NCBI GenBank assembly: GCA_010094025.1
Contig: ML991801.1
Coordinates: forward strand, 62,001 to 126,000
Source: Viridothelium virens
Taxonomy: Eukaryota; Ascomycota; Dothideomycetes; Trypetheliales; Trypetheliaceae
Direction of reading: 5' to 3'
Length of the DNA stretch: 64,000 nucleotides
In this document: in pieces, positions 21,836 through 33,571 of the stretch
Layout of the letters: every line of letters begins with the position of its first letter
Numbering within the stretch: position 1 is the stretch's first letter
The notes under the pieces: generated by a model
Seen by the model: only the letters and a program-made list of their open reading frames with translations
What the model was told of the DNA's origin: nothing
Database searches by the model: none
Made by a program: the position numbers and the translations under genes

Positions 21836-24800
21836 CTAGTCGTCTAACCAGACCGGAACACCATACACCACGGGCGCCGCTCCATTCAAATATCTCAGAT
21901 AACACTCCTCTCTACTCCTCGCCACCGACTCCGCCAAGCTTCGCCCTTTCTGTCTCCGTCCATCTCTCATCCGACTCCCCGACTCAACCCCATTCTTAGC
22001 CTCAGCACGACTCCTCCCCCTCTTCCTCGGGGTCTTCGCGCCCTTCACCGACTTATCCTTCGCCCCCGACTTCGCCTCAGACCTCATCTCCGGCCAAAGC
22101 CCCCACTCCTCTCCCAAGCGCAAACTAAAGCGATCGATATCCTTATCCGTGACATCCCACAGCGTCGCACAAACCGCCATACACGGACTCACCTCCTCCT
22201 CCCCTCTATCCATCGCCTCTCCATCCACCATCGCCCCCGCCTCCCTCTCCATATCCCTCCGCCTCCCCTCCCCATCACTCCACCCCGCCACCAAATACGC
22301 CAACACACTCCCCTGCGGCTCGAACTCGCCATGCTCCGTCACCGCCCCGCTGCTGCACCCCATCAGCCACACCGTGCTCGCGCACCTCGCCAGCCGCTTC
22401 ACCGTGCGGCTCCGGATGTACTGCGCGCCGCTGCCGTGGCCGAAGTAGAGGAAGGTGGAGGAGTGCGAGAGGAGCGCTTCGAAGTCGGCTTCGGAGGGGG
22501 CGCGGCCGGTGAGGTTTGGGGTCGGGCAGCTGGAGTGGGGGGGGAGAGAGCGGAGGGCGGGCGCGAGGACGGTTTCGGTGTGGGTGAGGTCGTTGGAGGG
22601 GTTGAGGATGTAGCTGGTGAGGGAGCGGGAGGAGTGGTAGCCTGCTTGGTGAGCAGGGTTGGCTGGGCTGTGGGGTTGGTGCGGGAGGTGGCGTTGACGG
22701 GTTTGCATTTGGTGATGTTGGATGAGGATGCGGTCTCTGAGGGCCTTCATGCTGGGGACGCGCGTGATGGCTTGTCCGTCTAGACAGGGGAGACTTTCCC
22801 AAGGGAAGGCGTGGAGCTGTTTTTCGAGGATTAAGATTGTATGTGTGGGCTTGGTTTCTGCCGGCTCTTGACTTGCGGATTCATGGTAAGCCTTTAACGC
22901 GTCAATGGTCTCGACAACAATGGCGTCGAAATCTATTTCATCGTAGGCATTGCGCTCGCCATTGAATTGTAGGATGTCCACGATGAAATACACCAAGTCC
23001 ATCAAAGCCTCGTCAATATCCAGGGAATCAATGGTGGCGTTTCCAAGTCCAACGAAGAGTTCGAGTACCCTTGGATCGAAAGTGACACGCTGGCCCCCAA
23101 TGTTTTTCTTGCCTTTGGCCTTCCCGATAGTACGGTTATTACCTTGACGAGATGGTAGATGCCGGTCCAGGATATTTTCAAAAGATTTTTGAAATTGAGT
23201 GAGGAGATGCGGATGCCTTCCATGCTGTGAGAAGATTCCTCGGAACCCACCAAGCCAGATATTCTCAATATTGACTAAGAGATCCCGTAGTCGCGCATCT
23301 AGCGCCTCGCGCTCTGCCCACCAAGCAGATCGAGCGCCCTTTACGTTCATGTCGCGAGTATCATGAGTGCTATTGTTCGAAAGGGAGATGATCTCGAGCA
23401 GCTCCTGCTTCCCTTGCTCGAATATAAAAGGCTCCTCATCGTCCATATCGTCGGCTTTCTGCCGTGATGTGGGAAGTCTCAGGATGAACGGGGTCTCGTG
23501 CGCATGATAGCGGGTCACACAAAACTCGTCCTGAGTTTCATTTAGAGATATGGAGACCGCTATCCATGACTCTGGAATCACATCTATATACTCCTGTTGG
23601 AACCGAGATGACGAAAGCAAGGCTGACACATCTGGGGATGCATTAGATTCGGGCCATGTGAGTAGATTTTGGCCTTTGTTCTGCCGTTTTTCAGTAGCGA
23701 TAGAGTTGATGTCGCCTTGGAAGGCATGGTTCCTTGATAGTTCTGCTGAGAAATCAGCCAAAGTATGATGAATTAGGTTCTGCAATTGTACTTACCTAAT
23801 GATTGTGCAGTAGCCAGTGGTTGGAACAAAGTATACGAATTTGGAATGTTGGCAGCGGACAGAAGTAACGTAACTTGTGAAACCATGTTGCATAGAGCGT
23901 GAATAATGGGAGTGCCTCCAACTTGCAACGCTTTCTCGTGGACATCAACGAGACAATCTCTTGCTTGTTGCAGAAGTGTGGCGAAATCCGCTTTGGGATG
24001 GCCGAGTTTTCGACCTCCCTTCCGCGGGGATAGGGACCTACTTTGTGTTCTCTTGCACGAAGAGGCATCGGGTATCTTCTCTGTTGAATCTGCATCTGCT
24101 GGAACGATCGCTGGAAAAGATATTGTGGACTCTGGGAGAACGTTGAAAACGAAGTCTGAATTTAACAGCTGCATAGCCTGAGCAAGGAGATTCTTGAAGC
24201 TCGCCATTTGGTGCGAAATGGTATCTTGACGACCTGTAAGCATTGTCCGTGCCTTTTGTAAGACCTCGCTGGCTTCTGCTATGCTTCCTTGACGCAACAA
24301 CATGACTGCCTTCCCGGCTAAGAGAGTGGCAAGCAATCCGACTAGACGAGGGGCGTACACAAGATTCTCGGATTCGTCCCCTGATTGAGGAGATTTGGCT
24401 ATGTGCGAGGACTGGATAAGAGTTTTTCTCTGAGATGTTCTGGCTCTGGAGGACTTCAAGGGCCGCTTCAGCGTCTCGCTATCATCCACCTGTACTCTAG
24501 GTAAGGTCTCTTCGAGATTACTCGCACAAGGCCGCAACCGATCTATGGTACCAACGCTCTGAGAAGAAATTAGGGCTTCCAAAGTCGCAATTGCACTCTC
24601 CATGCTTTGCCGTTCGGCTTCCTGGTTACCTCGTAGATGTTCCAGTTGCGCCATTGACCTGTGATACAAGCCGATCTCTTGGGTATCGCCTGGAACTGCT
24701 CGAGTATTCTCCACCTTATCGAGTAGCTGTTGAGCCTCTTTATCCCGATGGCTACGTATCCAGTATAGACTCGTGTGGGAATACACAAGCATTAGCAAGG

Positions 24801-27800
24801 CATCGGCTTGAACAGCGTTCGCGATCTTTTCGGCCTGTTCACTGTAATACACTGCTTCCTGGAACAAGCCCAGTTGACTGTAAACATGCGCCAGTTGCAG
24901 AAGGGACCGAATGAGGGACGAGACAAAAGGCCAGAAAGCAGGACCTCTCAGTTTTTCATGTGTCATTGACATGATACGAGGGTGTGAGCTGGAGTCAATT
25001 GCTATCCTGGCAACATCTTCCGTCAAAGCATCCACATCTGACTCTATGGTCTCAGACGTAGTCGCATCAGGCTTCGCAAAGTGCTTGTTCTCTATGATAG
25101 CCCAGGTCCGCTGATGAAGTCTTATGCTGCGTTTCGCTTGTGCTAGTGCCTCACCAGCGTCGCCTGATTCGAGCGCAAGTATCGACAATACACTCGAGGT
25201 GTCAGCAGTAAACTTGTTGTATCTAACACGGCCGGAGTTTGTTGCAGAAGGTCCAGCGAGTTTCTGGATCTCCGAGCTCTCAGTAGCTAACAGTGTAGCC
25301 TTCTTCAATGTCTGACGACTAGCATCGTTTAGTACAATATTTGCCGTTTGGGGATGTTCTGGGTACTTACCATTTGTCCACATCGCCAACGTCGAGCAAA
25401 TATTCAGCATCAACAATTTGGAATTGCAAATTGACCTCCGATGAGCTTGAACATGAAGATAGCAGAGACCGAGCCTCTGCGATAAGAGATCCGGCCCTAC
25501 CGCTGTATCCAAGCCGAAGATATTGTGAGGCAACTTGGGTTTTGTTCAAAATCAGGGCAGCGAGATCTGGACTGCTCCGAAGCTCCCCTATTCTTGATAT
25601 CAGGTTCAGCACTGCAACGCGCTCGTTTCCTAGACCTTGCATGTCCAGAAAACTTGTAACTGCTTGCAGCTGCGATATGAAGTAATCGACTTCGTCGACG
25701 CGCTCCGTTAACTCCTCCCATGTTGACGAGGCATCTATAATGGATTGCCAGTCGAGCAAGTCAGACCTAATAGTTCCGAAACTAGGCAGGCCTTCATGGA
25801 AACATTTTGCGATGCTCCAGCTAGCTTGCAGGTGCTTTTGAAACTTTTGCAATCCAGCGTCAATACTAAGAGCTTGATTTTGACAAATAGTTTGATCTTC
25901 CATTGCGAATGAGAATATGTCCTTATTCAATATGTTTGGATGATCCGTAACTAGCTGGAGAACAGCCCGACTAATCCTAAGTCGGCGAAGGGGAAAATGT
26001 GAAGATGTATAGATCGCAAATAGATGGAGTGTGATGTCCTGCAATGTTCTGGCAATATGCGGATCGACGGGCCTCTGGGAACTGAGGCCTCTTGAGATGA
26101 GGTGAAGCTGCTGTTCTAGGAGAATGCCGCGTTCAACGGGTCTCAGAGTCGGATCATCAAAGAAGTTCTCGCGTCCTTGGCCTCCAGAGTTTCCGTTTTG
26201 AAGCCTTTTTATTAAAGCTGTCAGAAGTCGTCCGAGATGACGAATGCGATCACTGGAAGTCCAGACGGTCTGGAGTGCGTTGTGGTCAGCAAGCTTCGCT
26301 GCTTCTAGAGACGAGCCAGACTTGACGTGCACATTGATCGCATCCGTCAGGGCATCATGTGCTTCGTCGGATCTGCCAAGCATATCGAGAGAAGAGACAA
26401 ATTTCTCGAATTTCGTATTCAGCATACCAGATTCTTGCTCTTGCTGGCTACGCGATCTCAGTATTTCGATTGAACGGCTGAGAGCCTGTACAGCTTCGTC
26501 GGAGATACTAGTCTTGGAAGTCTTGCTTCGATGTGAGTAAATTGCCAAGTACATATTGGAGACTCTGATCAAGTACTGGCCAAAGTCGAAGTCTCGAGGA
26601 GATTGAAGGCCTGTGTCTTTTACCCAAGATTCTGTAAGAGAGACGGATAAAGTGCAATCCTGCAGACTATCGTCTACATCGACCCAAGAGATATTATTCG
26701 TTGAAATTAGCGCTTTTAGGATCCCAAGCACAGAGTCAATCGTCCCTTTTGCAACCTGAACTGCCAATGATTGACAACGTGACGTGCTCAACGAAGGCTT
26801 TTCGCATTTCGCCTCACACGAGACTGCTTTCATGAAGCCTGTGAGGAACCGAAGAGACTTGAATACAAGAGTTCGAGATAGATCTGGCATTGCCACAGGC
26901 ATTGAACTAAAGGATGAAGCTGGCTCGCGTGAGTAATTTACGAGGAACTTGACAGCAGCCCGTCGCAGTGCCATAACTTTAGCCAGCATCGTACTCATTT
27001 CAGTTATGTCATGGTAAGATGGGCTTGATATTAGAAAGTCCAGCCCGGCCTTGACAGCTTCTTCAGCACTGACTTCTCTGCCGGTCGATTCAGAATATCC
27101 GAAGTTAGCCAGGTTCTCCAGGACAAGTGTTGCAAGTCGTAGTCTTAGAGAGCTCTGCGCAAAGGCTTTCCCCGTCCTCTTACTCACTGCCCAAGCGGAC
27201 TCAGCATGGCCCAGCGCTGCTCGAACATCCCCAGCATCCTGTGCAATCGTGCTCAGCGAGGATTCCACAGATGCCCAGAAATATAGATCCTTCAAGTTTC
27301 TCAGCCAGGTAACGCTTGCACCATCCAGCAGCTCCTGTAGTCGTGTAGACGACTCAATAGCTAAATCGTAAATCTGCTTTGTTGTTGAAGAGCTTCTGTT
27401 TGCAAACGTACTTAGATGCTTGACGTAAGGTTCCAAAACTTCACTTTCGATATCTGCCTGGTGGTTGACAAGACTCCACCATTGGATTCTGGCTTCGAGA
27501 GCAGCCTGTTGTAGTATGAACACACTCCGCGGATTAGGCTGAAAGTCTGCATTATGACGAGCAGAGTCCTCTGAGCTAAGGAAGGGTTGACAAAGCGAGA
27601 ATAAGGTTTGACTGAGGGACTGTAACTGGCGAGCTGCCTTCTCTTTGGACTGACCTAACTTGACGGTGCACAGTATCAAAGACGAAGGACAACATATGGA
27701 GCTTGGGATCAGATACTCCGAAACAACGTCGAGCATAGCTGGTCTCTTTGCTGCTGCAATGGTCCGGAGTACTAGTAGTTGATAGCTGACAATAAGGGGT

Positions 27801-28705
27801 AATACTGGACTCTCATGCTTGATGTGGGTGAGGGAGAGTAAGCTCGCCAACGTCTCGCGCTCTTGACATGAGGGTAAATTGTTTCTGCGGTTCTCCATCC
27901 TCTCGACTGATTGGTTGTCTTGCGATTCTTCCCTCATGAGCCTCTCGAGGCGGCCTTTGAGGACGTATAGCTCTTTGATCGCCAAAGAATCGAGCCCTAG
28001 GTTGACGAGCTTTCCGGCAAGTGCTAGCATACCATTTTCTAATTGTAAAAATGGCAGTCTCTTCTCCGCAGGTCGATCTGCTTCAGCTAATCTCAGGTAT
28101 GCAAATGCGGTTCTAGCACACTCTGCTGCAGCAACGATTCCGCCGGAAGAATCATGCTTGCTGACAGGAGCAGACAAGGCCTTCCGGCCAACGGAAGGGG
28201 ACCTGCCATTGGTTTTGGCCACCTCATTGACTTCACGTGGTTGTAGCGGATCTCCAATGGAAGACGATGTGCGTGATGGGCGTCTGTGAGAGGGCTTCCG
28301 CTCGTAGTCATGCTCCTTTGAGACCTGCGCAAGAGCTTGCGTTTTGCTTGCCAGAGCCTGTGTCAAGCTTTTCAACGAGATATTCACCGTCTCTTGTGCC
28401 AGAACATTCTGCTCTCTTGCGCTGAGCGGCGATCCGGAATCATCCTCGTGAACCTTCACCAATTTCCCAGTCCCTGCTTTCGAGGTCGACTTGGTCCTCC
28501 TTTCTGTGGTGGCCGTTGTTCGCGCTTTAGGCCCAGACTTTGTAACCCTGCCATGCTTCTCTTGATTTACGAGACTGGTATCCTTTTTGCTCGATCGTCG
28601 CGTCTGTAGGAGATCTCGAAGAATTGATACCGTTTGTGAAGAACAGGATGCGGTTGACTTGAGCGCGTTCCGGACCGCATCCACTTGGCTTTGAGGTCCG
28701 TCCAT
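21836..28705 (-). CDS. ESP1: Separase (peptidase C50), BimB/Esp1/Cut1
   Basis: Exons 25371-28705, 23796-25318 and 21836-23745 (introns of 52 and 50 nt) give 2255 aa, within the usual separase range. It is the cysteine protease that cleaves cohesin at anaphase onset after securin is destroyed by the APC/C. The start at 28705 (MDGPQSQVDAVRNALKST) matches fungal separase N-termini; an in-frame GTG further up was ignored. The first 1600 residues are a helical superhelix with TPR-like pairs. The protease domain has the catalytic His at about 2056 in YFGHGSG and the catalytic Cys at about 2083 in WLMGCSSG, 27 residues apart, followed by EPQGSVLAYLVAG and CATLWDVTDKDIDRF. A basic low-complexity stretch lies between DVTDKD and the terminal YLNGAAPVVYGVPVW. 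The last kilobase has a sharp skew flip near 22430. Confidence 0.97.
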
Positions 28706-29011
28706 TTGTCCAAAAACCACATCACCTTCCGCCACAGCTCCTCGAAGTAGACATTATCATTATCAACCGTGGCCAAAAAGCATTGTGTCACTGGAGTCGC
28801 TGTTGCAAGGCTGTTGTCCAATGGGGTAAAGCGACGCCGTTGACCTAGCAACAGCCCTACGGACAAGGAGCTACTTACATCCACCCCTCGATCTTAAGAC
28901 TTCAACCAGTGGCTTTGACATACCGACATTATCCTAGCGCAAATCTACCTGGCTTGGAGAAGCAATCAAGAGCAAGGCAAGGCACTGCAATCCCTCCGAG
29001 TACATGTAGGA
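28706..29011. promoter_or_regulatory. Divergent promoter separase / mitochondrial protein
   Basis: 306 bp between the separase ATG and the next gene's ATG. It contains an ATTGTCC/CCAATG stretch at about 28814 (a CCAAT box candidate). No ACGCGT box is present. Confidence 0.4.
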
Positions 29012-29716
29012 ATGGCCAGTAGTGCTACTTCGTGCTGGAAATGCCAATCCGCAAGTTTCAATATTTTTCGCACGCGCAAAGGAGCCAAATCAATTCCACG
29101 AAGACATCCCTTTAGCACCACAAACCTACGTTTGCGCTCTAGCTCGGACCCGACATCAGCGTATTTTCCAATCTTTCAGCCCTCTTTCTGGCGCTCTATC
29201 CTTCCAAAACGCAGCCGTCTCGACGCGGGCGCTTCGAGTCCTCGCCAACATTGGCTCCAAAACCCTTCGACTCATGTAATCATACTCTCTCTCCTAGCTG
29301 GATCGCAAGCAATACAGATCATCGCACTGAAGCGGGAACATTTCAATTACACCCTCCGCGTTGATGCCCACATTGCGAAGCTCAAGGAGGTCATCGGGCG
29401 CGTACAGAAGGGCGAAGATGTGGATGTTAGGAAGGAGCTGGGGACAGGAGATGCGCGCAGAGAGAAGGAGTGGGAAGAAGTGATGAAAGAAGTCGCGAAG
29501 GAGGATGAGGTCTTTGCAAAGCGGAAGAGGAAGAGAGAGGAGAAGGCCAGGGCCGAAGCGCAAGTGGATCGTAGCGGGCAAGATCTAGCTGGCAATGGAG
29601 AATCAGCAACAAGAAATGAGAGTAAAGCTCGATATGAGGCAATGTCTGATGAAGTCACTTCATCACAGATTGCAGTTAATGGTAACAGCGCTGGCTCGCA
29701 GATCCGCTTTTATTAG
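29012..29716 (+). CDS. Mitochondrial single-pass membrane protein (DUF5321-like)
   Basis: Single exon, 234 aa, starting at the ATG at 29012. The N-terminal 60 residues are Arg/Ser-rich without acidic residues (KGAKSIPRRHPFSTTNLRLR), a mitochondrial presequence. The core is WLQNPSTHVIILSLLAGSQA followed by IQIIALKREH: one membrane span at about residues 90-108, then HIAKLKEVIGRVQKGEDVDV and the acidic/basic helix EKEWEEVMKEVAKEDEVFAKRKRKR. This pattern, with a span, then an IxxVQxGEDVDV motif, then a charged coil, belongs to a fungal inner-membrane family that I recall as DUF5321, possibly linked to complex assembly. The tail from residue 180 is low-complexity. It is divergent from separase. 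Confidence 0.75.
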   Translation: MASSATSCWKCQSASFNIFRTRKGAKSIPRRHPFSTTNLRLRSSSDPTSAYFPIFQPSFWRSILPKRSRLDAGASSPRQHWLQNPSTHVIILSLLAGSQAIQIIALKREHFNYTLRVDAHIAKLKEVIGRVQKGEDVDVRKELGTGDARREKEWEEVMKEVAKEDEVFAKRKRKREEKARAEAQVDRSGQDLAGNGESATRNESKARYEAMSDEVTSSQIAVNGNSAGSQIRFY

Positions 29717-31484
29717 AACGATCTCATGTTATCAGCGATGTCCGCCATATCTGCACACTGAAAATGTCCTTTTTGCTGTCATAGAACAATATCAATCTCA
29801 TAGACTTCTGTCCTCATGCGTGGCGACTTCTTTGTCTAAGACATTCGAATTGACCTCGATTGCTTGTCTCAATGCTCTTACTCACAAGAAGGGATTGGAG
29901 AAACAGAAAAGGATACGAAAAGGATCGCCAATGTGGTCAGCTTCTCTCGTCTAGGCTTTCTATTTGTCAAGCAGGAATCGGAAATTCATGCCTTGAGGGA
30001 GCTGATGGATCGCCTTCTGTCTATCTGATATCAAGTATGGAGACTAGAAGCATGGGCGCACCACTCGGCGAACCTTCTGTTCGTGACGCAAGATCGATAT
30101 ACAATCGAGTTGATGCAGGTCAATTACCACATTGACCACTCGTAAAGCACTCGCCTGCATGCGGTACTCAGTTCGTACCCTATGCATATTCCATTTCTGG
30201 GCTGTCAACACCGACTAGCTGTCCAACGATTCTTTTGGGGGGTGGGCTGTAACTGTTGCTAAGCATTATTCAGCGAAGAGTTGTTCATCTGTGGATTTGG
30301 AGCGGCTAAAACTGCTCATCATTATTATGCATTGCCACGTTGTACGACACTCGGTTAGAAGGCTTATCTCACGAGCTCAAGGTCTTGCTCTGCATATCGG
30401 TCTTCCACAGCATGAGTTCCAGATCTTGGCATGGAACGGGGGACAGCAGGCTCAACCAATGGAAAAGGTCTGATGACTGGGTCCAATGAACATCTTCAGA
30501 ATTACCAAATCTCGCTCGGATAAGGGTATCTCGTTCTGGCAGGTCACGTATTATTCGTCGCCGAGTTTCGTATTTATGAGTACCTCGCTTGGAATAACGG
30601 CATGCGAATTCCCGTCGACACAACTATACGTGACCTAGCATATACAGCGCCATCGACCGCTGCAAGCGAATAGGATCATCACAGCTCATCAAGTCCTGCA
30701 TAAGATAACATCACTGCAATCTCAGCAAACGCGCTGAAACACGGTCTTCAACTTCTGAAACCTCTACCATAGTATCGCGTAAGGTGTATATTCCATTGCC
30801 CTCAGAAACACGAGATGGCCAGTGCCGAAGTCCCTCTACCTCTCTTCGATTGTCCAGAGCTTACTCGCGTTTCATACGTATTGACCTGCACCCATGGCTT
30901 TGCATCCCATTCCAAAATCCCATTCATCGACATAAGACTCCAGCATAACCCTAGCCCTGTACCTTCTGAAGCAACCGTCGCTGATGCCCCGAAATGAAAT
31001 CGAATAAAAAACGCCCGAAACGTCCGGAGAAGAAGCGGACAAATAGAAAGGCAAAACAGCTTCTCAATTGGGCAGAGGCCGAGATTCGTTGTAAAGCAGG
31101 GATTCTGAATGAAATGCAGTCAAAGTACAAAGAAAATCATAGTAAGGACAGATATGGCATCAGCGCACTGACGTGTACGTGCTACAAGCTTGATAATGCA
31201 AAAATTTGAAAAAGTTCCATCGATTGCCCAAAACGCCTAGGATGCGCCCATGATGTGTAACCCAGCTCCAGATTCATGTAAGCGTGCATTGGATGGAAGA
31301 GGAGAGTCGTGATTCATTGCTTCGGAACCCAGAATAGTCGATCGCCATTTGGTTACTCGTTGCTGCTGAGCATGTCTGAAAGAGACAGTCGGAGACGCCG
31401 GTATCCAACCCAAGAACGGTGAGCGGTGTCCATATTCAACTCGATCGAGGTCAGCACCGGATTCGGCTTTACTTGGATTTCTGA
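29717..31484. other. Intergenic between two 3' ends, two short overlapping ORFs
   Basis: About 1.77 kb lie between the stops of the mitochondrial protein and the C2H2 regulator. Most of it shows no coding signal, RNA gene or repeat. At 30815-31209 two small frames overlap by ATGA (see separate entry). Confidence 0.5.
30815..31209 (+). other. Two short ORFs overlapping by ATGA; possible orphan gene
   Basis: The first frame (30815-30997, 60 aa) starts MASAEVPLPLFDCPE. The second (30994-31209, 71 aa) starts MKSNKKRPKRPEKKRTNRKA and is very basic. The stop of the first overlaps the start of the second (ATGA at 30994-30997). I recognise neither. They could be one gene with an unread intron, a lineage-specific pair, or chance frames. 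Confidence 0.2.
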
Positions 31485-33571
31485 TCAAGTGCCCATCCTT
31501 CTTCTTCGGCCTCGAGTTCCGCCTTCCGGCCGCTGTGCCAGGACCTCGCGAAGCTGTGGATCGTCTTTGTCCTTATCAACATGGTGCACTCTTACATGTC
31601 TACGATAGCAGAATTAGCTTTTGCATCTTCATGCAGTAAAGTCAAGTTTTTAGAGCTTGGCGTTACCTTTGTAGATTATCAGGCCGTGGATATTTGTGCT
31701 CCCTGTCCGGACAGAAAGGACAAACATAACCAGGCGATTCGTGAACAAGACCATGGCGGATCATCTCATTCTTTCGTTTGAATCCCTTGCCCCCTTCCGA
31801 ACGTGGGCAGCCCTTTACGGGACAATAATGCGGTCGATTCGATGAATGCACATTGGCATGTGAGCTAAGGCATAGCGTGTCAGCAATGACTGCGTCATTT
31901 GTGGCTTTGAAGCCAGATTGTCTCTAATGCAATGACAAGATTCGCCTGCAAATCCCTGGAGTGGAAAGCATGCCTAGTAAGTGGGAACAGCGACGCTGGA
32001 CCCCAGACAAGAGAATATGCTCTCAAAATCACAGCAAATGGGAGTGAGCGAACGTACTTCAGCAAATATTGAGTTTGAAAAGGAGGAGCGTTGCAGCCCG
32101 GATATTCGCACCGGTAACCACCAACAGGTGGCGGTCCTTCCCGGGGGGCCTGAGGAGGCATCGGAGGCGGCAAAGTTAAATTTGGCCGAGGCGTGCTATC
32201 TATACTCATGCGATGCTCCGCCGGAGTATGTGCAGACGAACTGAACCCATCCCCTGAGCTGGGGTGGCTATCAGCTGTACTTGTGGAAGGTACAGATGAT
32301 GGGTAAGAGCTGCCGCTCGTGTCTGTCGTCTGCGTTTGCTGTCTGTTATAGTAGTATGAACTCGAGCTCATCCCGATATTGTTCGCGGATGGAGGGGAGA
32401 ATCGGAAAGAGGACTCGGCAGGAGAAGCCTCGCTCAGACTGTGAGCACTCGCTGGAGGAGATGTATGGCTACTTAGGGACGGGCCGAATGGCGGGGACCG
32501 TCTCTGAGTACTGGTTTGAAACATGCGCGAGATCTGATTTGGAGACTGAGCAATCGCGGATTGAGTACTTGCAGAGGAGATCGAAGTCGAAGGACGATGT
32601 GATATGCTGTTGTTGCGCGCTTCATGCTCTTGACTCGCAACATCTGCGATGTCACTAAGATGTTGAAACGAGGGCAACTTTTGTACGGTCTGTGGAGAAG
32701 CGAGTGGATTGGGTGGGGAACTTGGATCTTGCATTGCCGGTAGTGTTTGTCTAGGCGATATTTCAGAAGGTGAAATTGCGTGTTTTCGTAACCGTGGAGA
32801 ATCGTTGATGGAGTCGGCTGGAGTGTATCCATCGGGCTGTTCAAGGCGCGACGGTCGTCGTGTCCCAGTCGTTGCGCCACCCATTCCTTCATTGTTCTGC
32901 CTGATGCTCTCGTCCAAGCTTGAGAAGCGACTTCGTGGCAAGTCGTTGTCCCTGGATGAAGGGCTTGTCATGGTCAGAGCAGAAAACTTGCTTCTTGAGC
33001 CTTCCAAGCTGCCTTTCCGCTCGTCCTCCGGGGAAGAAGTGGAAACGGCGCTATCCTTGCGACCCTCTGGGGCATCGCCCGTAGGAATGCCAAGCTGTAT
33101 TGACTGCCGCTGGGCAGTGTTCGCAGCGGACGTAGCTTTGGCAGCAAGATTGACAAGCTCGTCGTTTGTTGTACTACTCCGGGCCAGCGGGTCAGGTCCC
33201 GTTGTTGCAAATAGGGAATTCGCCACTGGCCCTTCAACGTCCCCTTCCATGCCGTCCTCCGACTCGGCCTCTGATTGAGACGCCGAGTTGAGGGGTCGTT
33301 CACCAGCAGTCCGGGAGATATCTGGATGATTGGAGTTTCCGAGGAAGCTGATGAGGACAGCGTCGCCTTGGCTCGCGCGAGCCTTTTGGCGATTAGCGCG
33401 CTGTCGACGTTTGGAAGAGGTACTGACTTCTTCTGGAGATGCTGGCGCTACTATCTGTGGAAGAAATGGTGGTGGAGATGGCGATGGTTGTGCGTTGACA
33501 TAGACTTGTTGTAAGCCTGGTGATCGTGAAAGAGCGTCGTCCTCGTCGTAGTAATCCGACGCAGCAGTCAT
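31485..33571 (-). CDS. C2H2 zinc-finger transcription factor
   Basis: Exons 32058-33571, 31667-31864 and 31485-31599 (introns of 193 and 67 nt) give 608 aa. The start at 33571 gives MTAASDYYDEDDALSR; an in-frame GTG upstream was ignored. Residues 1-480 are disordered, Ser/Pro-rich with many SP/TP sites, probably activation and phospho-control regions. A nuclear-type basic block KRRQRANRQKARASQ lies near residue 57. The zinc fingers sit at the C-terminus: YRCEYPGCNAPPFQTQYLLN completed by SHANVH across the first intron, then YCPVKGCPRSEGGKGFKRKN and EMIRHGLVH, then YVCPFCPDREHKYPRPDNLQ and RHVRVHHVDKDKDDP. This three-finger block and the basic RGRRRR tail are strongly conserved among filamentous fungi in my recollection, but I do not know a named orthologue. 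The long gap upstream suggests a complex promoter. Confidence 0.9.

Noticed and set aside
22275-22802. 175-aa Pro/Arg-rich ORF and its antisense within separase
   Set aside because: Shifted frames of the separase protease exon in a skewed GC patch.
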